A stretch of 64,000 bases of DNA from Spirodela intermedia (lineage: Eukaryota > Streptophyta > Magnoliopsida > Alismatales > Araceae): positions 6,964,501 to 7,028,500 of the forward strand of contig LR746273.1 of the NCBI GenBank assembly GCA_902729315.2, in the 5' to 3' direction. Below, one piece after another: positions 1 through 14,861 of the stretch (positions are counted from its first letter, which is position 1; each line of letters opens with the position of its first letter). The notes under the pieces are model-generated. The model was not told the origin of the DNA, made no database searches, and saw only the letters and a list, made by a program, of their open reading frames with translations. A program made the position numbers and the translations under genes.

Positions 1-1207
1 ATCTGCTTACCCCAGTTTCTTAAGTGACGAAACTCAAGTGACAGTGAATGTTCTATCAATTTGAAGCTAAAAGAAAGCTACCAAACCTGATAACTATATA
101 TACATCATTGTGGATTTAGATTTTTATTATTTTACTTAGTTTTTTAGTTGATATTCATAACAATATTATTTCAACTTAGAGTTTTTAGCCAAATGTCCTG
201 CTATATAAGGGAGGGTATAACAGTTGACTTTGATTTTTGTAACTTAGACACAACTTTCAATGAGGGTTTACAACAAATAGTTTGTATCCCTACAAGGATA
301 TTGTGGTGACGAGAAACACAATTCAGTGTCTTGGAGTGAATGAATCATGAAACCTTTTTGGGGGCACCTCTAAGGCAGAGTACATATGAGTATTATCTCC
401 ATATCCTTTTAATTTTAACTATCTTTGACTAAAATATGAATTTTAGATTTTCTGTCTTTTTCTCTCTTTTTCTTACCATATGTTACCTTATGTTGGTGTC
501 AACATATATTCCAAAGAATTTACATTGATTGCGATACATGTCACATAGAAAACTATATGACATTCCTTTGAGGCTCGAATCAAGACTCATCCCCAAAGCA
601 AGATCAACTTCTAACGAAGCTCACTACATGGGAAATAGGCTCTCAGAAGCTCAGTCACCATGGCATCGTTGCCAAGTTCTTTGTTGCGTGCCATGATTGT
701 GGGTACGAGATCAGAGCCCATCATGCGAGAACAGGTTACAAGATGATCAGTCGTCTCTGGTAACGATGAACAGAGGGCGTAACAGCAAGCCTGGCTCGGA
801 CTGCCACAGAACCCTTGTGTTAATGCATTTACCAGGCTATGCTTCCGAGTGAAGACATTCTTAACTACAATGTTCGGTCGTCATCACCGCCCTTCCGTGA
901 TATCCAAACCCCGTCAGAAAGCTACAAGCGAGAGAGAGAGAGATAGAGAAAGTATGCACAACTGCAAAGGACATCAAACACGGACATTAAACCCAAGACA
1001 AGACAAGACAAGTCAGCCAAAATTTGCAGCTTTTACCAAGCTCAGTACTCATAATTTACACTCAACCAGCTCCAAATGCGTGCTTTACATCACCCGTTCC
1101 ATCAAATATCTAAACAAATGAGACAGTAATACTAAAGTTACACGTTCGGCTCATCATATTAAATATAATAATAAATATATAAGTCACCCCGAACAGAGAG
1201 GGCTTGG
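1..1207. other. Downstream flank of NRPA1, no gene recognised
   Basis: AT-rich sequence downstream of the NRPA1 stop codon. The part nearest 1208 should hold the NRPA1 3' UTR. A short open frame at 849-1121 is low-complexity and resembles no family I know, so it is not called. A short GA-rich run lies near 930-950. I see no RNA gene or transposon terminus here. Confidence 0.5.
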
Positions 1208-4200
1208 TCAAACTTGAAGATTGTGCATCAAGTCAAAGCAGCCGGTTCCCATCTTCACAGGCTGACCGAGGCAGACACTGGCAGAGGGGGACTCGAGTGT
1301 GTCCACCTCCCCATGCAAGGCCGCCTCCACGATGAACTTGGTCGCCGTCTCGAACGTCATCTTGCTGAAAGGGGACGTGCCAAAGTAGGCCGCTCCGATC
1401 CTGTTCATCGGCCTGTAGCCGCCGTTCACGGTCATGAAGTCGGCGATCAGGGAGAGATGCCGGATGTCCACGGAGATCTTGTAGTAGTCGAACACGTTCT
1501 TGACCTCGTTGATGATGGCGGCCCTCGCGGCCTCCACGCCGTAGGTGCGGAGGACGGCGTGAATGTCATTCGATCTTATGTGGTCGATGTCCAGGTACTC
1601 ATCCAGCTGCCAGAATGAGCGGAAGTTGACGCCCGCCGTCTCGAGGGCGATCCTCTTTGTAACCTTATCTTCGATCACGGAGCACTGCTCGATGTTCCCC
1701 GACTCCTTCACGTAGACATTCTTCGCCGCCTTTTGGGCAATCTGCCGAGATGGTAACCCTTCTTGATACACCGAATAATAACCAAAAGAGAGCATCACAG
1801 CTCTCAAATATCTGAGGAATCGGAGGTTGAGGGTCGAGGAGGAGAAAAGATTTACCTCGGCCAGAAGAATATGAGGCTCGTCTCTGAACAGGAAATGGAG
1901 TTCGAAGTTCAGACCATTCACTTCCACGAAGAACACTTTATCGCTCGGTTTCTTGCTTCTCTTCGCCCGGATCTTAGTCTTCCCAGCTGAGAATTGTTTC
2001 CCCTCTTCGGCAGTCTCTGATTCAGGAGCCATCGAAGAATCCGGTGCGTGCGATTTCTTGGTATCTTCTTCTTCCGCAGCCCCTCCCGCTGCACCCATTT
2101 CCCCGTCGGACTCCAGGGTGGGAACTTCTCCTCCCAAGCTGTAGTCCTCGTCAACCTCTGCCTGATCGATCTCGCTTTCAAAACCAGAAGGTTCATCGCC
2201 AGCTTGCTCAAGCCCTGCCGCCTTTCGCTTCGGACCATGGTCTTCACCCACGTCGTCCTCATAGTCGACCTCGTCATTCTCCTGCTTCTTCCTCTTCTGG
2301 GCATCGGTTCCCTGATCCTCGGCATTGTCGTCATCGTCACCAGAACTGGCGTTGTCCTCATTGTCGCCCACCCCTCTCACAGACGGCGTAGAGGGCTCGT
2401 CGTCCTCCCCAGATTCCCCCTCTACGAAGCTTTCCTCCCCACCGGAGACGGACTGGATACTGGAGATCTTGGATACCGTCTCCAGATGCTTTTTGATGGC
2501 CAGCTCCAGTGCATCGACGAAATCGTATTTCACAGCCGTCTCACAGCGCTCGAGTGTTATGCCCGAGTGGGGAGGGTACTTGTCGGGGGAGTAAAGCTTC
2601 CCACTTAACTTGTAGACAGTGCCCACCTTCTTCTCCATCACGCAGAAGGGTACAACACAGACCTCCATACTCTCCAGCACATCTGCTACGGTGATCCTTC
2701 TCAATCTCGCGGCGAGCTGGTCAGCCGCATCCCTGCCCAATTATCGGAACAGAAAAAGGAAAAGGGAACCCATCAGAGGATACAAGAGTCTGGCAATAAA
2801 TTTATGCCAAGATCTATGTTTGCTTTACCGGGGATTCAACTCACCTCGTTATGAAATCCTGCAACGGGCAGGTCATGACTGGCGTTCGAATCTTCTCCTT
2901 GGCAGTCATCAGGATTTCCTGCAGCCGTGGGATGCCAAGCGTTACATTCATCTCCCCTCGTCCAGCAAAGTGGAAAGTGTTCAACCTGGTAAATTCGAGA
3001 TTATCACTTAACATGGAAGGATAGTCGATGTCAAATAGCATACACATTTTAGGCGCCAAATACGCATCCAGAGGTATGATTAGGATGTCGATATGATCAA
3101 AGTCGTTCTCTCTGACGTTACTATTTACCGAGTACCATGCCAGTGTTACCCACTTTTTAAATAATGAAATTGAAAAGATAGTAAGATAATCAGGGGAACT
3201 CACGTCATCTGCGTCGATGGTTCCCCCACCGACTGTGCCGCGAGCACACCCACTGGTTCTCCAGGCTGAACGAGGCTAGAGATGTACTTGACCCTCACTA
3301 GCTTCATGAGATCACTCTGTTTCTTCAGGTGAAGAGATTTCCGTTGCTTCTTTGTCAACTTGTGCAAAAAAGTCGTCGCCTCTTGTTCGAGTTTATCAGG
3401 CAGGTCCCGAATGTATGCATTGGACTCCAATACGTTGGCATTCGCCCCATGTCTGTTAAGCCTTTCTTGAACAACAATCTGATTCTGTAAACAGCAGAGG
3501 TGACATTAATTAGGGGTCCTTTGACAGAAGAACTAAACAACTGATTTGGGCGAAGAGCTTCTTCTGATCTTTTACAGTGGCCAGTGCTTCAAATTGCTTG
3601 AGATAGCTTGTCTGATGAACGTCGACCCCATCCTCCCCATATAGGAACTGGATGACGGTCCCGTCAACATCTCGTACGGTGTGATCGTAGGAGACCTTCA
3701 AGCTTTCCAGATTCTTGATGAGACATCGTTGCAGGTAACCACTGCGCGATGTTTTGATAGCCGTATCAACTAATCTGTGGGAAAAAGCACACGTTAACAA
3801 ATATACTCGAGGAAAATATGAGTATATGATCAGAAGAAGCTTTCAATCTTCGAGATATGTGATATGATCAATCAAGGGATGTGATGAACCACGAAATCAA
3901 ATACATCACCGAGATTATAAACCATAGGACCTTAGACCATCGTAAGAAAACAAAACAAGAACAGGGGAAAGAAGAGAAAACCGACCCACAACACAGGTAA
4001 CACTAAGAGAAGGTAAAGAATCCATATGACAAGAATGAATCTCAACAACACATCTCGAAACAGTTCTACTGAAAATTTTCGGTAGAGTACTACCGAAAAG
4101 CAATTAGGTGTGAAGCATGATATCAAAAGTGAGAATATAATAAAAGAGAAAGTGTGAGTCCAAAAGGCAACAAAGTTTCGTACCCATCTCGGCCAGCCAT

Positions 4201-7200
4201 GCAATGGAAGTAATACTCCTGTGGGCGTAAACCCGTCAGGAAACGGTCCCCAATGAAACCACCGGCTCGAGAAGCAGTATCCCATGGCGGAAAGCATGGC
4301 AATGTCTTTCCAGAAACCATCCGTGGGACTCGCTTCCCCTCCAATTCTTGTTGCCCTAATAAGGAGGAAATTTGGGTAAAATTGACCTGCAAAGCAAATT
4401 CCGATCAATAACTTACGTCTCCGAAGATAACGTGCTCAGGCGACATGCAAATGAGGTTATGCCCAAGTTTATCTGAATGATGAAAGCCATAAAACTGGCT
4501 AAGAGACCATCTGTGTATCTTCCCACAAAGAGTGCAAGGCATGTATGGATGAAATTCATAAGAACTAAAATTCCAAGATAGCACATGCGAAAAGCCTCAA
4601 ATGTTATCCAATCGTCACAAAACCCCGCCCCTTTTCTCGAAACTGCCGATGATCATGAAAAGAATATTTTGACTTTAGGAGTCAGATAAAATATTGCAAA
4701 CTGAAAGATCATCCACAAAGTAAGAAGCCACAAAATTCCAGCAACTTTATTTTGTTGTCTTGCAGAATTCATGCCAAAGAAACAACTCACCAACAATCAA
4801 AAGGAAAATCACTCGTCAAATTTCTTAGAAAACAGAGATCAAAAAGGTTGTCCAAGAAGTTACAGGAAATAAAAAATATCATCGAAAAATAAGTAAATAT
4901 CTTCAGCATACCATTCCACCCTTTGCGCCAGTAGTGGTCATCAGAGAAAGGCAATTTCCTGGGAAGTTTTTCTGAAGCCCTCCTGGAAATAAGATTTTAT
5001 TAAGCTCAGATGTCATTTGGTTGAGAGCATTCGACATCATACGATCAAGACGTGCTGTTGCAGATTCCCCATTAGTTCGAACGACCTTCTCAATCTCCAG
5101 TTGCAATGCTTGCGCATCTGCTTGAACAAATACAACATTTGTAAAACACACAAGAAACGATCCTTTGATTTCAGCTGCACTAAATTAAATTTACAGACCA
5201 AAAGCTTAAAGTGCTGCACATTGACGCATGAGACCACCACAAAACATGTGACAAATGGTTCCATGGATCTACCTCAGCCTGTCGAAAATGGCATGTCAAA
5301 AGGCCCTAGGAAAACTCCTGGTGAAAATACATATCGTGTCCAAAGTGTTGGCGTAAAATCAGAGTTAAGAGCTAATCGAATGGTGGCCAGAACCACAAAG
5401 ATCAGAACTTCATACGATTTTCCAAGGAGTTCGGGGTAAAACCATTCGTGTTCTGCGTAATGAACTGGAATGAAGTGGAATTTCAGACGACCGAATGAAC
5501 TGGAATGAACTGGGTTAAACTATTGGTTCGCAAGGCTGGCCACAGCAGAGCAATGAACTGGAATTTTAGACAACAGCACGTTCATCAAATAAGTGTTATG
5601 CATCAACCATATAAAAATCTCTCAGAGTATCAATGTAATAAACAAATGAACTAGGGACGTCACAAATATGATATAAAGAGAAGATTAAATTAAAGATAAA
5701 AGATTGGCATAGACCAAGAAAACGGTGGATATGGCAGATATTTTTGAACCCCAAGGCTTGTGGAATATGAACTAGATGAAAGAAAAACGAATAAAGTGCT
5801 ATATACCTACATGGAGAGTTTGAACACACCTGTATAATCATCCTCAGCGAGTATGAATTTATAATGAACTTCCTTTCCTCGTGTCTCACATTCTTCCAAA
5901 ATCCGTTTCCTTTCCATGTCTAGTATGGGGTGAATTAAAAGGTCATCCACTCCACACGTAAATCCATGAATCTACATGCATAGAAATGAAGTGTAATTGT
6001 AAATAAGAAAGCTAAGGTATAACAATTTAAAAGATAGCCTAGAAAATCTGAGGGCTAACAAACCTGCAAAAACACTGTGAACAGGCGACTAAATCCAGAA
6101 AGCAAAGCACCCGCACTTTCAGGACCATAGAGCTCGTGGACTGTATGAACAAGTCCATACTTAACAAACTGATTTTTGTCTAGCACTCCATGTATGAACT
6201 CATTCTTGCGAACAAGAAACTCATGTTCAGACCTCTCATTTCCAAGATATTCCTTTGGGATTTTCACAGTGTTTGCAACACTGAAAGGAGGACGACCTCT
6301 GGTAAGATGGTTAAGAATGGCAGTAATAACCTAGCAGGAAAAAATAGACTATCATGGGGAGGCAAAAATAAAGTGAGAGAAATTGCTTCAAAAGAACCGG
6401 AGCATGATGTGATTTTCTGACACACTCTTATTAATCAATGTAAAAACAATATATATATCGACACAATACTCTATTGGAGTCCATATTCCCACATTATATC
6501 AACTGACAGTAACCTGGAAATAGGAAACTTGTAGCAAACTTTAGAAGGAATTAGCTAACAACCATTTATTACACTGCTCACGGAATTAACCTGTTTTCCT
6601 GTCCATAATGGCACTGGCTTCCATATAGAAGGATTAAGTGTCTCCATGTCATCTTCCGAATTTAACACTGAAACACCGCGACCACCATCAAATAGAAAAG
6701 CTCCAGAATCGACAGGAGGCACACAAGATGCATATAGAAGCTGATCATATTCTTCACGGGTTAAAAATGTGTCTTTCTTTGTGAGAAGTACCGCACTTAT
6801 AATATGATCCTGTACGAATAAAGGAAACCAAAAGAAAAATACTTATCAGAGGATTTCATAAATTCGTAAGTTGAACTAAAGGATATAGAAAATTAATCAC
6901 TTCTAATTTATAAACCGACGCCAGTGAAAAGTGTAAGACTATGTCACCTGAATCAAACCCCTAATTGGATTACCACTTGTAGGAACAACATATTGCTTGT
7001 TTGCATCTGCTATGTTCAACGCTTCAGCACGTGAAATTTCATCTTGAGGCAAATGTACATTCATCTCATCACCATCAAAATCAGCATTGTAAGTACTGCA
7101 GGTAAATGAACAGTCAACCTCAACCCTAAAACACCAGGGATTTCCTCCAAGTCTGCATTTCAACATAAAATTCAGGTTACCTGCAATTCGCATAATGCAT

Positions 7201-10200
7201 GCGAAGAGTCTTCTCCCCTTTTAAGACGCGAACAACATGAGCCATCATGCTTGGCTTGTGAAGAGTGGGCTACAGTGGAAAACGAAAGCCCCATAGTTAG
7301 GAGAAGATATACTCAATGTTCCAGAATTTTGGCATGAGCAACAAAATTAGTTGTAGTAACACAACCAGGAAATGTGTTCATTTGGAAAGCATTGCATGGA
7401 AAAAGTTTCATATCAGGGACAATGAAGAAAGGGAACTGGTGTAGAGATTGGTCGAAAAGGCATCAGAAAGCTATTAAGATTGAGATATGGAGAAAATCCC
7501 CAGTCGAATCCAAGGATGGTGCCAATGAAGCTTGGCCTATTGGCATGAATATTTTCTCTTCTGGAGCAGCTAGCTTATGGTAGAGTTCCTACCATGATAA
7601 GAATGAAATGAAACTCCGAATGATAGCATAAATGACCGTTGCTGTGGTAGGAAACCATTTGCTTTTCCTCACTTGAGGTCATACCTCGGACTGCTGAAGG
7701 TTTGGCTTCAGATGTATGGATCTCAACTAGCTACATAGCAATCTTACACAGCTTGATGGGAAATCTAGGGTTTAGGGTTACTCCCACAATAAACCATCCG
7801 TAACCAATGGCCATAAAATTCTATCACGAATTTTTCTGTAGGTGATATTGTGGGAGAGTAAGAATTGAAGAGTATTCTGGCAACCATACAAGATGTTTTT
7901 AACAGCCGCCAGATCTATCTACCATTGGACAATTGCTGCTAGATCTGAAGATCACAATCCCAGTGCCCGGGTCTAACACGATTTTCCACTCTCAGCCAGA
8001 TCAAGGCTTCAGCTTTACTATAAATATACAGCCCCATTGCCCAGACCTATGCACGATCTAGCATGTACCACAGATTTACATTAAATACAATATAAACAAA
8101 TGCAAAAAATCATACGCTAAAATATTAGTTCAGATGCATATAACCATCATAGCGAACAGTCTAAAGTTCAAACGAAAACGTAACTGAAGAAAATGTTTGA
8201 CAATCAGAACGTCTAATGAAGAACAATGGAAGAATAAGGAACGATAAAAAAAAGAAACAACATTGAAACCTAGGAGAAAGGAGAATAAGAGAAGCGCACT
8301 TGAAGAAGATCAGACATATTTAGGAAATTTTGAACGTGATGTAGTTAAGCTAGGACACACCTGACGATTAACAAGCACAACATCACCATCCCGTACATGA
8401 CGATACACAATCTTGCCTTCCAAATCAGATTCAGGGCCTTTTACTGAATTCGTACGAGCTCCTCGAGATGAGGGCAACTTCCTAGAAATGGACATACGTG
8501 TGACTCTGCCAGACTGTAGCTTATATGTTTGATCTTTGTCCTTGTAATGCATTGCCCCAGGGTGAATATCTGCACCATTGATAATAGCATGTCTCAGCTT
8601 ATCAACGTTCCATGGGGTCACTCTCTGCAAAATCATAAACTACCTCAGAACAGATGAAAAACAGAGTGACAAAAACAAGACAGATCTTGAACTAAAAACA
8701 AAATAATGTTATAAAATCCGACAAATTTGTACAGTTAAGCTGGTAAAAGCTTCCGAAACAGCCATTCACAGTAAAGTGTACAGATACAGCCATTTTAATT
8801 ACACATGCACGCGATCATATACCCAAGAAAGCGCAAAAAATAGTTCTAAGTTGATAAAATACTCGGTGAACTACCTCCGGGTAAGTCAATCTCAATGCAA
8901 AATGAGGAGGAATTCCAATCTCATTCACTGCCAAATAAGGATCTGGAGATATAACAGACCGGCAAGCAAAGTTAACCCGCTTTCCCATCATCTTCTGACG
9001 AAAGATGCCCGCTTTCTTCTCCAACAATTGACGTATGCCACTGTTCTCTCTTTCACCTTTAGCTATATATCATAAGAAGAAAACAAATTCTTCATCAAGA
9101 TAATGTCGACTTCAATGGATAATCTAAACGCTAAGAAGAAATGCATCATCAAGATAATGTGGGATTCAGTAGATGATGTAAATTCTAAGAGGACTAGAAG
9201 AGCATGAAACCATGTGAAAATAAACCCAACTTACGGAGAAACTAGAACAAGAAAATGATACAATGAAGATTTGGAAATCAAATTTCAAACATTTCGAAAA
9301 ACTTTCTATAAAGCCAGGAAAATGGAAATCTCCATACAAACAAGATGATCATTCACAGCCCTTTCTTAAGATGTTTCATGCAACTAGAAAGAACAATTTA
9401 CTAATCAGAAAATTAAGTGAAGAAAAATAGCATCATGGGAGAAAGAATGCATTTCCTACCGTCACCTTACAAGAAAGGCTATATTAATAGAAAGAATGAA
9501 GAAGCACAGCATGTTTTTTCCTGTTGTGATCGAATTCGGAATGCATTGATGAATATAATATCCCAGTTTCATCAGTTTTAACTAGTAGGCTACATCTAAT
9601 AAAGCCAGGTTCATCAATTACTCCAAAAAACAACGTCCAATGAAAATAAAGCCGACTCCACGTCAGTGTCCACACAAATTTAAATTCTAAAAGAAGGAAG
9701 AATATCAGGATATCCCTAAAACATGCAAAATCGTACTTAAATTATTAAAACTTACTCCCATTTTCAGGCAATTGTAGATTTGAATACGATAACTAGTAGA
9801 TTTCAATAACCCTAAAAAAATCATCAATGAGAGATATTTGCGTCATTCTTACTTCTAGAGTGGCTAAGGAGAAAAGCATTGGCGTCCCTTTTGTACCATA
9901 ATCACAATAATGTACACGAGTATACAATAAGATGAGGCTTGGAAATAAGGGGAAACATTTGAAGAGGCTACAAGATTTTTAAGGCAGGCTATTACATCGT
10001 TATTAAGAAGCATGACATAATTAAACAAAGAAACAAGAAAATATTAGGAAAATATAAAGATTTACGTACTGAAGCCCTTAGTGCTATCGAATAACAAATT
10101 CACGCTTTTCTGAAGGTCCATCCACCTCCTAATGACATCAGCATGTCCAGAACCACCAGAGACTGAAGTCAGTAAATAGATGTTGTTTTCTTGTACTTTA

Positions 10201-13200
10201 CTAAGTAAAATATTTTGCGGATGTTCCAACACCTACGAAGGCAACCATTTATAATTAGTAAATCACTTGCCTGATTAATCAGAAAGCGCATTAGGCAGTT
10301 CACCTAGGGAGCTATGACAACTTGGCAACGGTCAAAAACAATTATGAAGCATTAAACAAAGAAACATCATCATAAACATAACCACAGTGATCATGCAAAC
10401 TAGGTAGCAAGTTTGTAACAGCCCAACATGTCCAGACAGAATCTGTAGTAGACAATTGAACCCTGGCAGACTACCATTTTGACCAGGTAGTAATGTGGGA
10501 TCGACCCATTCCTGGCTGCTCCATTGAGAATCATGCATATCAGTTGTTTATATGACTTGCCATGATATTAATCAAACTCCTGAGGCCTCCCCTCCCCCCT
10601 CCCCCAAAATGACAAAAGGCGTGGATGCAGCAAATCTTCATGACGACTCGTAAATAGATAAGATAATATATTAAGAATGCCAACTACACAGCATATCCCA
10701 GATACTACATTCTCATCAGCAGAAAATATAATGTCACATAACCACAGAATGCACTTGGTTATAAAAGGCAAACTTTCAGCCACTGAAGCCTTTCAACTCT
10801 AACCATCAGCACACGAAACCAAATTACAAAGCATGCAAAGTCTTCCAGGACTGATCATCTACAGTAATAGCAGTTCAATGAAAGGTCTCTTGACAAAGAA
10901 GCTCCAACTAGATTCAGAAAGCTGAAAATTTTCAGGTATGATGATGCATTGCCACACTAAAGTGGCAGATGAACTCAATCGAAGGTTAAAGGCAAGGGTA
11001 AAAGCATACACAAAGTTAAAAAGTGACACAAACTCACATCACCCTGCTGATTGCCTTTGGAGGGAGGTCGAAACTTGCTTGGCGGAACAAGAAGAGCCTC
11101 CATTAGAAACATACTGTAACCACTTTCTGTAGAATTAGAGCTTCCACCTTCTAATCGAATATTAAAAATAAGTGAACAGATATGTGATTCATTTTCCCAG
11201 AGACGTTGCAGCATATCTCTGACCTGGAATAAAAAGGTTGAATATAAAAACTCAAAATCCAAACACAATGAAATATCAGTCTAAATGAGAAACAGTGATC
11301 CAACCTGCGAACAGGAAAAAATGAAAAACATATACATAAACTTGCACCAGTATAAAACAAACCTTTGTAGGAACAAGCTCTCCTGTGAAGGAAGTCTTCT
11401 GCTTAATAAACTGAACGTCCAAATCGTTCGAATTGGAACCTCCGAGAATATTTTTTCTAATATCAGAGTCAGCCATTTCCTATGTAAAAAGAGTCACACG
11501 TGTTAAAAGGCCAAGTCAACTGCTGCTAGTTCAAACGACTCGAATTCGGTTTCCATGGCAAATCCCATAAGCTATCCCGCGGTAGAAAATTCAGATAAAT
11601 GTTCAATCATAACCAATGTTCCTAAAAGACAAGAAAAAAGACAATATATGAAATACTTAACATATTTCTGTCTTAATCATGGAAGCAACCTTTATCAAGA
11701 TCTACTATTTCAGGGCTCGAATCTCGTATGATATGTAGGAAGACAGATTACCTGATGGCAGGTAAACCTAAGGCATTGTTCTCTATGGGCACCTTTGCAC
11801 CATGAGATTCTTAATGAAAATAAATATAAGAAGAAAACTGGATACAATCTGAAATAATGCCACCTCAATTTTGTTCACACTTCGTTATATACCATCAAGA
11901 AAGTTTACAGTGCTCCCTTTTTCCTATTTCTTTTTTCTTAGGCAATAGTTCGCATATCCTACAGTAAATTTCAGAAAAGGGAAACACCAACCAAATAAGT
12001 CTAAAATGTAAAAAATTCAGAATAAAGAGAAGGGCATAGGAAACCCAGAGTTTAGAAACCACGTTCTACTTCAATAAAGTCGTAAAACATTAACAGAAGA
12101 TAACATAATATATTTCATCTGAATTCAGAGTTCGGAAGTGCAAACGTTCGCCCCTGGATTTAAAAAAAATAGCAGAAAAGATACAAAATAGGTCATTTCT
12201 AGGCTGCATCAAAAAAGAACATAACCATCCACTTCCTGAGACATCAAGTGCAAATTCAACTGGCACTAAGCAAACAGAGGAAAGAATTAAGAAACGGATA
12301 TCATAAACCTCTATCAATTTCAACTTGCCTCAAAAGAAAAGAACAGTCGCATACAGTTCAAGAATATAGGTTGATTTACTGGCATTCACATAATGCTAAG
12401 AGAAACTCTTTCTGTTATGAAATATCGTAACGTGTGTGAAATAATGTCCTCTAGTCTCGAAAATTGAGCAGTATTTTATCAAAAGCCTCATTCCAACGCA
12501 GTTCAAGGAATAAAAATACTGAACTCAAAATTAACAGAAATAACTGTGAAAAATGAGAGTGGGGAGCGAACCATTTTCAGCCAACCAAATGTGGGGCTCG
12601 TAAGCTTCGGGTTTCTTTTCTCACAGTTTTTACATTTTTTACTCTTTTCTCTCATAAACCTTGATAAAACGAAATTAGCTTTGGCGTACTGAAGAGAAGT
12701 CCACATGTGTTTCTCAGAGTTCTTTGAAGTCGAGCCTCTACTGGCCGAATAAATCTTAGGTCTTTCTTCAGAGCTATCAAATAAACTGTTCAATGATTCT
12801 GATTCCAAATTTGCAGCCCCAATAATATCTCCTTTCATTATAAGCTCCAATTGGTCGGCATACGTTCGAACCTATTGGAAATAAATTAATAAACAACATC
12901 ACCCATAATAGTCATCACCAGGCAAGGACAAAATATGTTTAAAAAATGGTATCAAAATGGACGGCGGGCATGACAGATAACCTTTTGACTCTTCAATCTG
13001 AATCTGTGACAAAAGAAACAGATGTTCTGAAGAAGACTAAAAAGTGTCCTAAACAGCAAGGGATTGTAAACTGGTAATGCAAAGTCAATATGACCACAGT
13101 GACCCGGGCAGCGAACAGAGTAGAGCCCACAGGATTTGCATCTGCACAATAAATTAACATTAACAGGCCATACGAGCGTATTAAAAAGAAAGTAGATATA

Positions 13201-14776
13201 CATATATATTTATTAATGACAAGTTCTGTGGCTGTGAGGTTACAACATATGACCATGAAAAGTAAAAATACTCAAAATAAGGTTATTACTACATTAAGGA
13301 ATAAAAAACTTTCATTATTGGACATTTAACCAAAAAGCTTAATTTTTCAGAGGATAAACTAGGAGCTGACACTCAACAAATATAGTCAATAGAAAACCAC
13401 ATTCTCATTACCATATTCTAATTGACAAGGATGACGCTATTGTAGCACTATTTTTAAATGCATTACAATGACCTGAGTTACGATTTGTATGTCTATATGC
13501 GGTTCTCAAGAGATAACTCATCCATATTCGACTTTGTGATACACCAAACTGATAAAGATTGATGGATCATTTCATGAACTATACGCTAGCTTTCACTCTT
13601 ACCAAGTCATATTATGACTTTTCCATGAAATTCCTTCCAAACGTAGTGATCACTAGAGCACCTGAAAATAGTAAGGCTCCAAACTATCTCCTAGGCGTGC
13701 TCCAATATTTATTACACTTGTCTAGTCCATCAATAATATCAGAAACACAACCCATAAGCTTGGTAAGAGTGAATGCCAGGCCTCAACCGTCAAGCACTCA
13801 TGGTGAGTTAACCATAACCTTAATCGAGGCGTTGTTTAGGCCTGAGCATGCGTCATCATGAGTAACTGACAATGAGTGAAATGAGCTGACAGATCGAATG
13901 GAACATTTTTTAACCTTCCTTTTAAATATGCTCCTATCCGAATAAAAAACATCATAAGCGTTAAAGGAACGAAGTGGAAAGATACTGTAAATACATTACA
14001 GTTAAAATTAGCATCAAAGAATGCAAATTGCAAATAAGTCGACCATGCAGACACAATAATGATGACTCGAGTGAAGTGACTCAGCGTTCTTTGTGATTTT
14101 CTCGGCCAGATGGCTGTTTTCCTTCTTAGAAAAGTAAGAATTATTTCCAATCATGTGGGTGCAAGAGAACTACATTTTTCAAGCATTCTAGATTATTCAA
14201 TGGACCAGGAGAATGAGCCCTACTGAATGGGTGCAACTGAAAGTGCAGGACTTTCGGAATACACGAACATGAGTTTTAGGGTGATGATAGACTGCAAAGC
14301 GCTGAAAGAGAAAAGCCAACACTCACAGATCAGATCCATATACTGGACCGAGTGCAGGGTCGTAGAGTCCATCTACCACAGGTCTGTCATTGACATCAAG
14401 AAGGTCGGGTTTTGTAACCTTTTTCACGCTTATCTTCCTAATGTCCTCGGCGGTTAGGAAGCCGAAAGAGATTGATTCAACAGTAGTTGATGCAGCCTGC
14501 AACGAACAGCAGCCAGTTAGAACAGCCCACAGATTTCTGGACTAAAAAGCCGAGCTAAAGAAAGTTTTCCACTAAAACGCAAAATAACCAATTAAATGAA
14601 ATCGTTCCAGCATCCAGAGAAATCAACTCTCCAACATCTTAAATGGCAGACCGTGACGAAGGAGAACGTAGGTGAAGATGAGAACAAAGAAGAGACGCGT
14701 GGTCCGGGAAAGGAATAGAAAAGGAGAAGAGGAGGAGGAGGCGGCGGAGGACCTCGTCTACCCGCGCATCCGCCAT
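1208..14776 (-). CDS. NRPA1: DNA-directed RNA polymerase I subunit 1 (largest subunit, RPA190/NRPA1)
   Basis: Catalytic largest subunit of nucleolar RNA polymerase I, which transcribes the 45S rRNA precursor. Coding exons in transcription order: 14762-14776, 14327-14496, 12982-13141, 12572-12871, 11363-11479, 11038-11223, 10070-10232, 8875-9062, 8361-8624, 7181-7269, 6948-7095, 6591-6809, 6064-6330, 5830-5971, 4912-5117, 4184-4386, 3576-3774, 3204-3484, 2845-2985, 1856-2732, 1208-1741. Joined they stay in frame for 1,622 residues, a normal family length. Visible landmarks are the N-terminal zinc ribbon (CKSCG then RCPGHCGH, residues 63-79), the catalytic magnesium loop NADFDGDE (554-561), the bridge-helix/trigger-loop part ([11 protein letters not shown] then [17 protein letters not shown], about 1095-1125) and the Pol I-specific acidic Asp/Glu-rich insertion (about 1255-1395). 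The start gives MADAR from a 15-nt coding exon joined to [15 protein letters not shown], comparable to MAHA-type starts in other plants; it is the least certain border. The 114-nt intron 1742-1855 is stop-free and in frame. Four introns exceed 1 kb. Confidence 0.96.
5461..5564. repeat. Short interspersed direct repeat in an NRPA1 intron
   Basis: The motif TGAACTGGAAT occurs at 5461, 5496 and 5554, with a partial copy (TGAACTGG) at 5506, inside the intron between the exons ending at 5830 and starting at 5117. It is a degenerate local repeat with no coding content. Confidence 0.6.
7765..7780 (+). repeat. Two interstitial telomere-like units in an NRPA1 intron
   Basis: CTAGGGTTTAGGGTTA contains two adjacent TTTAGGG-type units, the plant telomere repeat, within the 1.1-kb intron 7270-8360. 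Two units are too few to imply a former chromosome end. Confidence 0.5.
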
Positions 14777-14861
14777 CCTAAGAAAGCTTCCGGAGCGGAT
14801 AACCAGCAGTGGACGAAGACGGAGCTGCGGTCGCAGGCTCCGCCTCCGCCTCCGCCTCAGC

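Noticed and set aside
849-1121. 90-codon open frame downstream of NRPA1
   Set aside because: Low-complexity, no known domain and no splice or start context; probably chance.
3535-3575. A longer version of the NRPA1 exon ending near 3,542
   Set aside because: It would break the frame with the next exon; the donor at 3,576 gives [13 protein letters not shown], which is in frame and matches the family.
7374-7583. Open frame inside the NRPA1 intron 7,270-8,360
   Set aside because: No known domain and not in register with neighbouring exons.
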